A stretch of DNA of 64,000 nt from Burkholderia arboris. GTDB taxonomy: Bacteria > Pseudomonadota > Gammaproteobacteria > Burkholderiales > Burkholderiaceae. This document shows, piece after piece, positions 1 to 8,564 of this stretch. Numbering within the stretch: the stretch's first letter is position 1; each line of letters opens with the position of its first letter. Below the pieces are notes generated by a model. That model was not told the origin of the DNA, did not search any database, and worked only from the letters and a program-made list of their open reading frames with translations. The stretch lies in the NCBI RefSeq assembly GCF_902499125.1, contig NZ_CABVPX010000029.1:34104-98103 (forward strand), read 5' to 3'. The position numbers and the translations under genes were made by a program.

Positions 1-2
1 AG

Positions 3-131
3 ACTGAGACGGGGATAAATCTGGCAAAGAACCAACTTGCATACCGGACGGCAACACTCCGATCGGAGGGGGTAGTGCCTGAAATGCTTGCTCAGATTCT
101 CACTAGGGCGCGGGGGTTTGTGCTGGACTGA
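3..131 (+). other. possible 3' end of an unidentified gene at the window edge
   Basis: An open frame enters from the left edge and ends at a TGA at 129-131, giving about 42 residues containing INLAKNQLAYRTATLR. GC is about 55%, clearly below the rest of the window, and codons such as ata, caa and ctt are unlike those of neighbouring genes. No family was recognised. It could be the C-terminus of a truncated or acquired gene, or chance. Confidence 0.25.
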
Positions 132-568
132 GCGCTCGTCCCTCACGATCGGATGGCCGGTTATCGCGGAGTAACCGACTATTGAGCGTCCGAACGCTGC
201 CGCGTGCGAACGACCGCTTGTGGCCGGCAGCCGCCGGTCATGATCTCCGGTAACTGGCTGAACGGCGAACTTCAGCGGTTCCGTGCGGGCCGCTGGTAAA
301 CTCGGGCAACTTCTGATGAACGACGGGCATCGCCATCGACCGTCGACATCCGCTCCCCGATTCCTTCCGGTTGTTCGCAGAAACCAACGCCGAAGCGGAA
401 GGCCGGACGGCCAGCCCCACCATTTTCCCCATCAGGAAAACCCTGATCGACTCGGCAGGGCCGCCGGTTTCAGCCGGTTTTCCCGCTGTCACAAGCCGCT
501 GCAGTGCGCGCCCGCCCAAGCGATACCCCGAACCCGCACGACCGCGCTCCATCAAGCCTCTCAGCCCG
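132..568. other. intergenic, no gene recognised
   Basis: About 440 bases upstream of the cat-ben regulatory region. Short open frames exist on both strands but have low-complexity, Arg/Ser/Pro-rich translations without a ribosome binding site or recognisable motif, so I do not call them genes. Confidence 0.5.
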
Positions 569-591
569 CATACCTAGCCAAAAAAGGTATG
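569..591 (+). promoter_or_regulatory. upstream inverted repeat, possible LysR-type accessory site
   Basis: Perfect arms CATACC (569-574) and GGTATG (586-591) flank an 11-base A-rich centre. The arms repeat the half-sites of the CatR/BenM-type box at 629-643, but with wider spacing. LysR-type regulators usually bind a high-affinity recognition site plus weaker activation sites, so this may be a second contact point about 60 bases upstream. Spacing this wide is unusual for the family. Confidence 0.4.
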
Positions 592-628
592 GCGCACCGC
601 AATATTTCGCATGATGAGCGCGATTTTA

Positions 629-643
629 ATACCCACCAGGTAT
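629..643 (+). promoter_or_regulatory. CatR/BenM-type operator (ATAC-N7-GTAT)
   Basis: ATACCCACCAGGTAT is a perfect ATAC-N7-GTAT match to the recognition site of CatM/BenM/CatR regulators, which respond to cis,cis-muconate or benzoate. Its centre at about 636 lies about 66 bases upstream of the transcription start implied by the promoter at 665-695, the classical position for a LysR-type recognition site. The obvious partner is the LysR-type gene at 7171-8109. Confidence 0.75.
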
Positions 644-664
644 CAAAAGTCCCGCCCAAAAGTA

Positions 665-695
665 TTGGACGCTCCATTTCCCCGCCGCGTATAAA
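665..695 (+). promoter_or_regulatory. promoter of the cat-ben operon
   Basis: A TTGGAC -35 (665-670) and a TATAAA -10 (690-695) are separated by 19 bases, longer than optimal, as expected for an activator-dependent promoter. Transcription would start near 702. This argues against translation starting at the ATG at 704 and for the ATG at 731. Confidence 0.55.
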
Positions 696-730
696 TCCGT
701 TCCATGAACACCCCCCACGCAGCGTGCCCC

Positions 731-1867
731 ATGTCCTCCGTCACCATCGAACGCATCGAAACCCGCCTCGTTGACCTGCCGACGATCCGCCCGCACAAGC
801 TGTCGGTGGCGACGATGCACGGCCAGACGCTGATGCTCGTGCAGGTGTTCTGCAGCGACGGCGTGACGGGTATCGGCGAAGGCGCGACGATCGCGGGGAT
901 GGCCTACGGCCCGGAAAGCCCCGAAGCGATGAAGCTCGCGATCGACGCGTATCTCGCTCCGGCAATCGTCGGTCGTGACGCGACGCGCATCCAGACGCTG
1001 ATGGCGTTCCTCGGCAAGCTTGCGAAGGTCAACCACTTCGCGAAGAGCGCGCTCGAAACCGCGCTGCTCGACGCGCACGGCAAGCGGCTCGGCGTGCCGG
1101 TCAGCGAACTGCTCGGCGGCCGCCGGCGCGATCGCCTGCCGGTCGCGTGGACGCTCGCGTCGGGCGACACGGCCACCGACATCGCCGAAGCCGAACGGAT
1201 GCTCGACCTGCGCCGCCACAACGTATTCAAGCTGAAGATCGGCGCGAAGTCGCCGGAGACCGATATCCGGCACGTGGCCGAGATCAAGAAGGCGGTCGGC
1301 GATCGCGCGTCGGTGCGCGTCGACGTGAACATGGCGTGGAGCGAAACGCAGGCCGCGCGCGCGATTCCCGCGCTGGCCGATGCGGGCTGCGAGCTGGTCG
1401 AGCAGCCGGTCGCGTCGGCCGCGGCGCTGGCGCGCCTGATGCGCCGCTTCCCGGTCGCGCTGATGGCCGATGAAATCCTGCAGGGCCCCGACAGCGCATT
1501 CGACATCGCGAAGCATCACGGCGCGGACGTGTTCGCGATCAAGATCGAACAGAGCGGCGGCCTCTTTGCCGCGCAGCGCGTGGCCGCGATCGCGGATGCC
1601 GCCGGCATCGAGCTGTATGGCGGCACGATGCTCGAAGGCGCATTCAGCACGGTCGCGTCCGCGCACCTGTTCGCGAGCTTCGCGAACCTGCAGTGGGGCA
1701 CCGAACTGTTCGGGCCGCTGCTGATCACCGAAGAGATCCTGACGCAGCCGCTGGATTACAGCGACTTCGAACTGACCGTGCCGGACGGCCCCGGTCTCGG
1801 CATTGAACTCGACGAAGACAAAGTCAGGCGTTTCACCCGCGACGGACTGATCAAAGTCGCGCGGTAG
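731..1867 (+). CDS. catB: muconate cycloisomerase CatB
   Basis: Converts cis,cis-muconate to (+)-muconolactone in the catechol branch of the beta-ketoadipate pathway; cytosolic member of the enolase superfamily, 378 residues. Counting from the ATG at 731, the KLK motif is K167/K169 and the metal ligands are D198 and E224, which coincides with Pseudomonas putida numbering as I recall it. A further Asp at 247 and the lysine of IKIEQSGG at 271 complete the site. An in-frame ATG at 704 is possible but lies almost on the inferred transcription start. First gene of the cat-ben operon, 51 bases before catA. No muconolactone isomerase gene (catC) follows, unlike many catBCA clusters. Confidence 0.93.
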   Translation: MSSVTIERIETRLVDLPTIRPHKLSVATMHGQTLMLVQVFCSDGVTGIGEGATIAGMAYGPESPEAMKLAIDAYLAPAIVGRDATRIQTLMAFLGKLAKVNHFAKSALETALLDAHGKRLGVPVSELLGGRRRDRLPVAWTLASGDTATDIAEAERMLDLRRHNVFKLKIGAKSPETDIRHVAEIKKAVGDRASVRVDVNMAWSETQAARAIPALADAGCELVEQPVASAAALARLMRRFPVALMADEILQGPDSAFDIAKHHGADVFAIKIEQSGGLFAAQRVAAIADAAGIELYGGTMLEGAFSTVASAHLFASFANLQWGTELFGPLLITEEILTQPLDYSDFELTVPDGPGLGIELDEDKVRRFTRDGLIKVAR

Positions 1868-1918
1868 CCCGAGTCAGGCACAGCCGTCATTCCCCCCAAT
1901 ACACGTGGAGACACCATC

Positions 1919-2863
1919 ATGAGCGTCAAAGTTTTCGAAACCCGGGAAGTGCAGGATCTGCTGAAGGCCGCATCGAACGCGGGCGCGGACAACGCGAAAG
2001 GCGGCAACGCGCGCACGCAGCAGGTCGTGCTGCGCCTGCTCGGCGACCTGTTCAAGGCGATCGACGATCTCGACATCACGCCCGACGAGGTGTGGGCCGG
2101 CGTCAACTACCTGAACAAGCTCGGTCAGGATGGCGAAGCAGCGCTGCTCGCGGCTGGCCTCGGTCTCGAGAAGTACCTGGACATCCGGATGGACGCCGAA
2201 GACAAGGCCGTCGGCCTCGACGGCGGCACGCCGCGCACGATCGAAGGGCCGCTGTATGTGGCCGGCGCGCCGGTGCGCGACGGCGTGTCGAAGATCGACC
2301 TCGACGCGGACGACGGCGCGGGCCCGCTCGTGATCCACGGCACGGTCACGGGCCTCGACGGCAAGCCGGTCGCGGGCGCGCTGGTCGAATGCTGGCACGC
2401 GAACTCGCACGGCTTCTATTCGCACTTCGACCCGACCGGCAAGCAGAGCGATTTCAACCTGCGCGGCGCGGTGAAGACGGGCGCGGACGGCAAGTACGAA
2501 TTCCGCACGCTGATGCCGGTCGGCTATGGCTGCCCGCCGCATGGCGCGACGCAGCAATTGCTGAACGGCCTCGGCCGCCACGGCAACCGCCCCGCGCACG
2601 TGCACTTCTTCGTCGACAGCAACGACCACCGCAAGCTGACGACGCAGTTCAACATCGACGGCGACCCGCTGATCTGGGATGACTTCGCGTATGCGACGCG
2701 CGAGGAACTGATCCCGCCGGTGGTCGGCAAGACCGGCGGCGCGGCGCTCGGCATGAAGGCCGATGCGTACCAGGACATCGAGTTCAACTTCGTGCTGACG
2801 CCGCTGGTGCAGGGCAAGGACAACCAGATCGTCCACCGCCTGCGCGCAGCCGCGACGGCGTAA
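1919..2863 (+). CDS. catA: catechol 1,2-dioxygenase CatA
   Basis: Intradiol ring cleavage of catechol to cis,cis-muconate, which is the substrate of CatB and the likely inducer of the operon. It has 314 residues. An N-terminal dimerisation helix domain is followed by the beta-sandwich catalytic domain with the non-haem Fe(III) ligands Y167 (GFYSHFDPTG), Y203 (VGYGCPP), H227 and H229 (RPAHVHFF). The ATG at 1919 follows a GTGGAG ribosome binding site at 1905-1910. Lies between catB and benA on the same strand, about 110 bases before benA. Confidence 0.95.
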   Translation: MSVKVFETREVQDLLKAASNAGADNAKGGNARTQQVVLRLLGDLFKAIDDLDITPDEVWAGVNYLNKLGQDGEAALLAAGLGLEKYLDIRMDAEDKAVGLDGGTPRTIEGPLYVAGAPVRDGVSKIDLDADDGAGPLVIHGTVTGLDGKPVAGALVECWHANSHGFYSHFDPTGKQSDFNLRGAVKTGADGKYEFRTLMPVGYGCPPHGATQQLLNGLGRHGNRPAHVHFFVDSNDHRKLTTQFNIDGDPLIWDDFAYATREELIPPVVGKTGGAALGMKADAYQDIEFNFVLTPLVQGKDNQIVHRLRAAATA

Positions 2864-2976
2864 CCACCCTGCGGCGCGGCGCGCATGCGTCGCCGCCGGC
2901 CGGGTTTCCGCGAGATTCAACTGAAACCGATGCGAGCGTGCTTGCAGGACGCGGCACGCGCATGGGAGGAGCCAAC

Positions 2977-4335
2977 ATGTCCGCCACGATCGATCAAGCC
3001 AACGAACTGGATCACCTGCTCGCCACCGCCGTGCAGGATGACAAGGAGGCCGGCGTATTCCGCTGCCGCCGCGACATCTTCACGAACGAGGAGCTGTACG
3101 CGCTCGAGATGAAGCACATCTTCGAGAGCAACTGGGTGTACCTGGCGCACGAAAGCCAGATTCCGGCCAACAACGACTACTACACGACGTGGATCGGCCG
3201 CCAGCCGATCGTGATCACGCGCGACAAGACCGGCGAGCTGCACGCGGTCATCAATGCCTGCGCGCACAAGGGTGCGATGCTGTGCCGCCGCAAGCACGGC
3301 AACAAGGGCAGCTTCACGTGCCCGTTCCACGGCTGGACCTTCTCGAACACCGGCAAGCTGCTGAAGGTGAAGGACGAGAAGACGACCGAGTATCCGGTGC
3401 AGTTCAACACGCACGGCTCGCACGACCTGAAGAAGGTTGCGCGCTTCGAGAACTATCGCGGCTTCCTGTTCGGCAGCCTCAGCGCCGACGTGCTGCCGCT
3501 CGAGGAGTACCTCGGCGAAGCGCGCGTGATCATCGACCAGATCGTCGACCAGGCACCGGACGGGCTCGAAGTGCTGCGCGGCAACTCGTCCTACATCTAC
3601 GAAGGCAACTGGAAGATGCAGATGGAGAACGGCTGCGACGGCTACCACGTCAGCACCGTCCACTGGAACTACGCGGCGACGATGGGCCGCCGCAAGGAAG
3701 ACGGCACCAAGGCCGTCGACGCGAACAGCTGGAGCAAATCGGTCGCGGGCGTGTACGGGTTCGACAACGGCCACATCCTGCTGTGGACGCAGACGATGAA
3801 CCCGGAAGTGCGGCCCGTGTACCAGCATCGCGACGAGATCCGCGCGCGCGTCGGCGACGTGCAGGCCGACTTCATCGTGAACCAGACGCGCAACCTGTGC
3901 GTGTACCCGAACGTGTTCCTGATGGACCAGTTCAGCACGCAGATCCGCGTGGTGCGGCCGCTCGGCGTCGACAAGACCGAAGTCACGATCTTCTGTTTCG
4001 CGCCGAAGGGCGAGAGCGAGGCCGATCGCACGACCCGCATCCGCCAGTACGAGGATTTCTTCAACGTGACGGGCATGGGCACCGCCGACGATCTCGAGGA
4101 GTTCCGCGCGTGCCAGGCCGGCTATGCGGGCATCACGGCGATGTGGAACGACCTGTCGCGCGGCGCGCCGCTGTGGGTCGACGGGCCCGACGACAACGCG
4201 AAGAAGATGGGGCTGAACCCGCGCATTTCGGGCGAGCGCAGCGAGGATGAAGGGCTGTTCGTGTGCCAGCACGAACACTGGGTGCACGTGATGCGCGATG
4301 CGCTGAAGAAGGAACGCGGGGAGGTGGCAGCATGA
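2977..4335 (+). CDS. benA: benzoate 1,2-dioxygenase large (alpha) subunit BenA
   Basis: Oxygenase alpha subunit that dihydroxylates benzoate to the 1,2-cis-diol; 452 residues. The N-terminal Rieske domain has C95-X-H97 and C115-X2-H118. The catalytic domain carries the mononuclear iron motif D221, H224, H229 in NGCDGYHVSTVHWNY. GGAGGA at 2965-2970 fixes the ATG at 2977. The best family match is BenA of class IB dioxygenases (with XylX and anthranilate AntA as relatives). The fused ferredoxin-reductase BenC and diol dehydrogenase BenD downstream favour benzoate over anthranilate, because anthranilate dioxygenation needs no diol dehydrogenase. Confidence 0.93.
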   Translation: MSATIDQANELDHLLATAVQDDKEAGVFRCRRDIFTNEELYALEMKHIFESNWVYLAHESQIPANNDYYTTWIGRQPIVITRDKTGELHAVINACAHKGAMLCRRKHGNKGSFTCPFHGWTFSNTGKLLKVKDEKTTEYPVQFNTHGSHDLKKVARFENYRGFLFGSLSADVLPLEEYLGEARVIIDQIVDQAPDGLEVLRGNSSYIYEGNWKMQMENGCDGYHVSTVHWNYAATMGRRKEDGTKAVDANSWSKSVAGVYGFDNGHILLWTQTMNPEVRPVYQHRDEIRARVGDVQADFIVNQTRNLCVYPNVFLMDQFSTQIRVVRPLGVDKTEVTIFCFAPKGESEADRTTRIRQYEDFFNVTGMGTADDLEEFRACQAGYAGITAMWNDLSRGAPLWVDGPDDNAKKMGLNPRISGERSEDEGLFVCQHEHWVHVMRDALKKERGEVAA

Positions 4336-4820
4336 GCTTCGATTTCCGGACCATTTGCGCGGCGCTGTATCGCGAAGCGCGCCTGCTCGACGATCGCCAG
4401 TGGGACGAGTGGCTGACCTGCTACACGGAGGACGTCACGTACTGGATGCCCGCGTGGGACGACGACGACCGGCCGACCGACGATCACCAGAGCCAGATCT
4501 CGCTGATGTATTACCCGGACCGCGGCGGCCTCGAGGATCGCGTGTTCCGCATCAAGACCGAGCGCAGCGGCGCATCGACGCCCGAGCCGCGTACCAGCCA
4601 CAACGTGACGAACGTCGAGGTGCTGGCCGAACGCGACGACGAAGTGGACGTGCGCTACAACTTTCACACGTTGAACCACCGCTACCGCGTGACCGATCAC
4701 TTCTTCGGCACGATGTTCGTCACGTTGCGCCGGGCGGGCGATGCGCTGCTGATTTCGCACAAGAAGATCGTGCTGAAGAACGACTACATCCGGCAGGTGC
4801 TCGACGTGTATCACGTCTGA
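4332..4820 (+). CDS. benB: benzoate 1,2-dioxygenase small (beta) subunit BenB
   Basis: Structural beta subunit of the ring-hydroxylating dioxygenase (SnoaL-like/NTF2 fold), 162 residues, the normal family length. Its ATG overlaps the benA stop in an ATGA, indicating translational coupling and equal subunit amounts. The motif EDVTYWMPAWDDD near residue 36 is typical of BenB/XylY. There is no cofactor site; it forms an alpha3-beta3 oxygenase with BenA. Confidence 0.93.
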   Translation: MSFDFRTICAALYREARLLDDRQWDEWLTCYTEDVTYWMPAWDDDDRPTDDHQSQISLMYYPDRGGLEDRVFRIKTERSGASTPEPRTSHNVTNVEVLAERDDEVDVRYNFHTLNHRYRVTDHFFGTMFVTLRRAGDALLISHKKIVLKNDYIRQVLDVYHV

Positions 4821-4860
4821 CGCCTGTTGACTTGTCATGAAAGGAAGTGGAGGTGACGCC

Positions 4861-5883
4861 ATGTCCAGCTACAAGATTGCACTGAATTTCGAGGACGGGG
4901 TAACCCGCTTCATCGATTGCAAGGCCGGCGAGAAGGTTCTCGACGCGGCCTTCCGCGCGAAGATCAACCTGCCGATGGATTGCTCCGACGGCGTGTGCGG
5001 CACCTGCAAGTGCCGCGCCGAAAGCGGCAATTACGACCTCGGCGACGATTACATCGACGATGCGCTCACCGAGGACGAAAAGGACGGCGGTCTCGTGCTG
5101 ACGTGTCAGATGGTGCCGCAAAGCGATTGCGTGATCGCGGTGCCGACCTCGTCGGTCGCGTGCAAGACCGGACAGAGCGGCTTCGCCGCGACGGTCACGA
5201 AGGTCGAGCAGCATCACGACGCGGCCGTCGTGCTCGAGCTCGACGTCGGCGCGGCTGCGCCTGTGTTCTTGCCGGGCCAGTACGTGAACATCGACGTGCC
5301 CGCGAGCGGCCAGCACCGCTCCTATTCGTTCTCGTCGGCGCCGGCCGACGCGAAGGTCAGCTTCCTGATCAAGAAGATTCCCGGCGGCGTGATGAGCACG
5401 TGGCTTGAATCGGCGCGGCCTGGCGACACGCTCGAACTGCACGGGCCGCTCGGCAGCTTCTACCTGCGCGACGTGCAGCGGCCGCTGCTGTTCCTCGCGG
5501 GCGGCACCGGCCTCGCGCCGTTCCTGTCGATGCTCGAAGTGCTGGCGCGCAGCGGCTCGCAGCAGAAGGTGCACCTGATCTACGGCGTGACGCGCGACCT
5601 CGATCTCGTGCTGGTCGACGCCATCGAAGCCTACGCGGCGAAGCTGCCGAACTTCAGCTTCGCGACGGTCGTCGCGGATGGGGAATCGAGCCATCCGCGC
5701 AAGGGCTGGGTCACGCAGCACATTCCGGCCGATGCGCTGAACGACGGCGACGTCGACGTGTATCTGTGCGGGCCGCCGCCGATGGTCGACGCGGTGCGCA
5801 AGTATTTCGACGACGAAGGCGTGAAGCCGAACAGCTTCCACTACGAGAAGTTCACCCCGAACGTCACGGCAAAGGCGGCATGA
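4861..5883 (+). CDS. benC: benzoate 1,2-dioxygenase electron transfer component BenC
   Basis: Single-polypeptide reductase passing electrons from NADH to the Rieske centre of BenA; 340 residues. An N-terminal plant-type [2Fe-2S] ferredoxin domain has C41, C46, C49 and C82 (CSDGVCGTC). The FAD-binding domain contains RSYSFSS, and the NAD domain contains GGTGLAPFLSML and YLCGPPPMVDAV. A strong purine-rich ribosome binding site precedes the ATG at 4861. The gene ends in an ATGA overlap with benD. Confidence 0.94.
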   Translation: MSSYKIALNFEDGVTRFIDCKAGEKVLDAAFRAKINLPMDCSDGVCGTCKCRAESGNYDLGDDYIDDALTEDEKDGGLVLTCQMVPQSDCVIAVPTSSVACKTGQSGFAATVTKVEQHHDAAVVLELDVGAAAPVFLPGQYVNIDVPASGQHRSYSFSSAPADAKVSFLIKKIPGGVMSTWLESARPGDTLELHGPLGSFYLRDVQRPLLFLAGGTGLAPFLSMLEVLARSGSQQKVHLIYGVTRDLDLVLVDAIEAYAAKLPNFSFATVVADGESSHPRKGWVTQHIPADALNDGDVDVYLCGPPPMVDAVRKYFDDEGVKPNSFHYEKFTPNVTAKAA

Positions 5884-6656
5884 CCATGCAACGATTCTCC
5901 GGCAAGGTTGTCGTCGTCACCGGCGCAGCGCAGGGCATCGGCCGAGGCGTCGCGCTGCGCGCGGCCGCCGAGGGCGGCAGGGTGCTGTTCGTCGATCGCG
6001 CGGATTTCGTCGCCGAGGTGGCGGCCGAGGCGACCGGTGGCGAGACGGCAGGCTTCGTCGCCGATCTCGAAACCTACGAAGGCGCGCACGCGGCGATCGT
6101 GCATGCGGTGCAGACGTTCGGCGGCATCGACATCCTGATCAACGGCGTCGGCGGCGCGATTCGCATGCGCCCGTTCGCCGAATTCGAGCCGGCACAGATC
6201 GATGCGGAAATCCGCCGCTCGCTGATGCCGACGCTTTATACCTGTCACGCCGTGCTGCCGCACCTGATCGCACGCGGCGGCGGCACGATCGTCAACGTCT
6301 CGTCGAACGCGACGCGCGGCATCCGTCGCGTGCCGTATTCGGCGGCGAAAGGCGGCGTCAATGCGCTGACGTCGGCGCTCGCGATGGAGTACGCGGAGCA
6401 CAACATCCGTGTCGTCGCCACCGCGCCGGGCGGCACCAGCGCGCCGCCGCGCCGCGTGCCGCGCAATGCGGCCGGCGACAGCGCGCAGGAACAGGCGTGG
6501 ATGGGCGAAGCCGTGCAGCAGGTGACCGAATCGACGTACTTCAAGCGCTACGGCAGCCTCGACGAGCAGATCGCGCCGATCCTGTTCCTTGCGTCCGACG
6601 AGGCGAGCTACATCACCGGCACGGTGCTGCCGGTCGCGGGCGGCGATACGGGTTGA
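5880..6656 (+). CDS. benD: benzoate cis-diol dehydrogenase BenD (SDR family)
   Basis: NAD-dependent oxidation and decarboxylation of the benzoate diol to catechol, completing the upper pathway. It has 258 residues. Classical short-chain dehydrogenase features are the TGAAQGIGRG nucleotide-binding motif near residue 14, NGVGG at about 88, the catalytic Ser in VNVSSN and YSAAK. The ATG at 5880 overlaps the benC stop. An in-frame ATG at 5886 has better spacing from the GGCGG at 5874-5878 and could be the true start. Confidence 0.92.
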   Translation: MTMQRFSGKVVVVTGAAQGIGRGVALRAAAEGGRVLFVDRADFVAEVAAEATGGETAGFVADLETYEGAHAAIVHAVQTFGGIDILINGVGGAIRMRPFAEFEPAQIDAEIRRSLMPTLYTCHAVLPHLIARGGGTIVNVSSNATRGIRRVPYSAAKGGVNALTSALAMEYAEHNIRVVATAPGGTSAPPRRVPRNAAGDSAQEQAWMGEAVQQVTESTYFKRYGSLDEQIAPILFLASDEASYITGTVLPVAGGDTG

Positions 6657-6741
6657 GCGGCGCGCCGCCCGCCCGTGTTCATCGACAGCCTTCATCGACA
6701 ACCAGACGGCCGGCGCATCGACGCCGGCCACGGAGACAGCC

Positions 6742-7140
6742 ATGCATGAACGCAAAGCCATCGTTCCGGCGGGAATGGAAGCGGTGTACGAGAAGATCGG
6801 CTATGCGCCGGGCCTGAAGGTCGGCGATACGCTTTACGTCTCCGGCCAGATCGGCCGCGACGCGGCGATGCAGCTTGTCGACGGCCGCGAAGCGCAGATC
6901 GTGCAGGCATTCGAGAACCTGAAGCAGGTGCTGGAAGCGGCCGGTGCATCGTTCAACGACGTGGTCGACCTGACGACGTTCCATACCGACATGCGCGATC
7001 TGCCGCTGTTCATGCAGGTACGCGACCGCTATCTTCAGGCCCACCCGAAACCGGCATGGACGGCGGTCGGTGCACACATGCTGGGCGGCTCGCCCGGCTA
7101 TCTCGTCGAAATCAAGGCGGTGGCGGTGCTGCCGGGTTGA
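6742..7140 (+). CDS. RidA/YjgF family protein
   Basis: A 132-residue protein of the RidA (YjgF/YER057c) superfamily, with LYVSGQIGRD, the central LKQVLEAAGASFNDVV helix and a C-terminal VEIKAVAVLPG strand. RidA proteins hydrolyse reactive enamine/imine intermediates; some subfamilies act in aromatic or amino-acid catabolism. It is the last gene of the cat-ben operon, 85 bases after benD. Its role here is not evident from sequence. It stands where some operons have catC or other lower-pathway genes but is unrelated to them. Confidence 0.85.
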   Translation: MHERKAIVPAGMEAVYEKIGYAPGLKVGDTLYVSGQIGRDAAMQLVDGREAQIVQAFENLKQVLEAAGASFNDVVDLTTFHTDMRDLPLFMQVRDRYLQAHPKPAWTAVGAHMLGGSPGYLVEIKAVAVLPG

Positions 7141-7170
7141 GCGCGGCGGCGCATCGGGCCTGGCGCCCGC

Positions 7171-8109
7171 TCAGGCGCGTGCGGCCGGCGCGTCGCGTTC
7201 CGCTGGCGGCAGGTACGCCATGCCGTGCTCGTCGTACAGGTCGTAGATGAGCCGCAGCATGCGTTCGATGTCGTCGGACGCATCGAGCATGCGCATGCTC
7301 ATGATGATCGGCGACACGAGCCGCGCGTCGTCCAGCTCCTGGTAGGACACGTCGTCGCGCTTGAGCCCGTACACGCTCTTCGGCACGATCGACACGCCTT
7401 CGCCCGCCGCGACGAGCCCGAGCGCGACCTGCAGCTCGCGTGTCTCCAGCACACGCGCCGGCTTGAGCGCACGATCGTGAAATGCGGCGAGTACCTGGTC
7501 CGCATAGCTCGGGCGCGGCGCGTTCGGAAACACGATCAGCGTTTCGTCGAGCAGGTCGTGCAGCGACAGCGCCGCGTTCGTTGCGCACAGCCGGTGGCCG
7601 AGCGGCAGCGCCGCGATCAGCGGTTCCTCGCGCAGCACGACGCGGCGCACGCTCGGGTCGTTGAGCCGGATGCGCCCGAAGCCGATGTCGATGCGGCCTT
7701 CCTTGAGCGCCTTGATCTGGTCCATCGTCGACATCTCGTGCAGGCTCAGTTCGACCTCCGCATGCCGCTGGCGATAGCGGCGAATCACCTTCGGCAGCAT
7801 TCCGTACAGCGTCGAGCCGACGAATCCGACCGACAGGCTGCGTTCGATCTTGCCGACGCGGCGCGTCATCGATTCGAGCTCGGCCGTTTGCGCGAGCAAC
7901 TGCACGGCATGCTGGTGAAAGAAGCGGCCGGTTTCGGTGAGCTTCAGCGGACGCGAATCGCGCTCGAACAGCAACGCGCCGAGTTGCTGTTCGAGTTGCT
8001 GGATCTGCCGGCTCAACGGGGGCTGTGCGATATGGAGCCTTTGTGCGGCGCGCGTGAAGCTGCGCTCCTCGGCAACCGCAACGAAATAGCGCAGATGGCG
8101 GAATTCCAT
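7171..8109 (-). CDS. LysR-type transcriptional regulator (CatR/BenM-like)
   Basis: A 312-residue regulator beginning MEFRHLRYFVAVAEERSFTRAA, with an N-terminal winged helix-turn-helix (residues 1-60) and a C-terminal periplasmic-binding-like effector domain. It is convergent with the ridA-like end of the operon. The ATAC-N7-GTAT site upstream of catB and a near-match at 8297-8311 upstream of this gene make it the likely muconate/benzoate-responsive activator. The frame stays open for a further 65 codons upstream, but MEFRHLRYF is the family-typical start. Effector specificity cannot be read from sequence. Confidence 0.88.
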   Translation of the reverse strand: MEFRHLRYFVAVAEERSFTRAAQRLHIAQPPLSRQIQQLEQQLGALLFERDSRPLKLTETGRFFHQHAVQLLAQTAELESMTRRVGKIERSLSVGFVGSTLYGMLPKVIRRYRQRHAEVELSLHEMSTMDQIKALKEGRIDIGFGRIRLNDPSVRRVVLREEPLIAALPLGHRLCATNAALSLHDLLDETLIVFPNAPRPSYADQVLAAFHDRALKPARVLETRELQVALGLVAAGEGVSIVPKSVYGLKRDDVSYQELDDARLVSPIIMSMRMLDASDDIERMLRLIYDLYDEHGMAYLPPAERDAPAARA

Positions 8110-8564
8110 GTTCGTTGGCGTCGAGTGGGGAGCAGGGGGGTGAGCGGGTCTCGCCATTCTATGGCAGCTACGACGCGAGCGTGACCGGTTTTTCGTAAAA
8201 ATTAGTTCGGTTTGCAGAGCGATTCGCGAGGCATGACGGTCATCGATGCACCAAAGGAGGGCGGCCGGCCGATGCATACCTCGCAGATATGAACCGATAC
8301 CCATTCGGTGTTGGACTGGCTATTTTTCGGTCGCTACTATCGCCGCAAACAGGTTGCAAGCCCGAACGGAATCATGCAACAAGGAGACGCCCCCGATCAC
8401 ATTCCCTTTTGACCGGCCGCCGGCGGCGAGTCGAGCGACAGCCTGATGGCGTTCGGCTCGCATGACGCGTCGATCCGGCCCGGTCGTTCAATCCGCACAT
8501 GCCGGATTGCCGTTCAGTACCCCGAATCAACGAGAAATACCCCATATCAATGTTTGGAGACGGA
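8110..8564. other. divergent intergenic region between LysR gene and porin
   Basis: About 455 bases without a convincing gene. It must hold the promoters of the leftward LysR-type gene and the rightward porin. The stretch around 8270-8345 is richer in A/T and contains the LysR-like box at 8297-8311. Confidence 0.5.
8297..8311 (-). promoter_or_regulatory. possible LysR-type autoregulatory box
   Basis: ATACCCATTCGGTGT matches ATAC-N7-GTAT except for one base in the last half-site, and shares ATACCCA with the perfect box at 629-643. It lies about 190 bases upstream of the LysR-type start and about 255 upstream of the porin, so it could serve autoregulation, porin control or both. Confidence 0.4.

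Noticed and set aside
238..774. Several overlapping short open frames on both strands upstream of catB
   Set aside because: No ribosome binding site, low-complexity translations and overlap with the cat-ben control region. I could not link them to any family.
2977..4820. Anthranilate dioxygenase assignment
   Set aside because: The diol dehydrogenase BenD follows directly and the reductase is the fused BenC type. Anthranilate dioxygenation gives catechol without a dehydrogenase.
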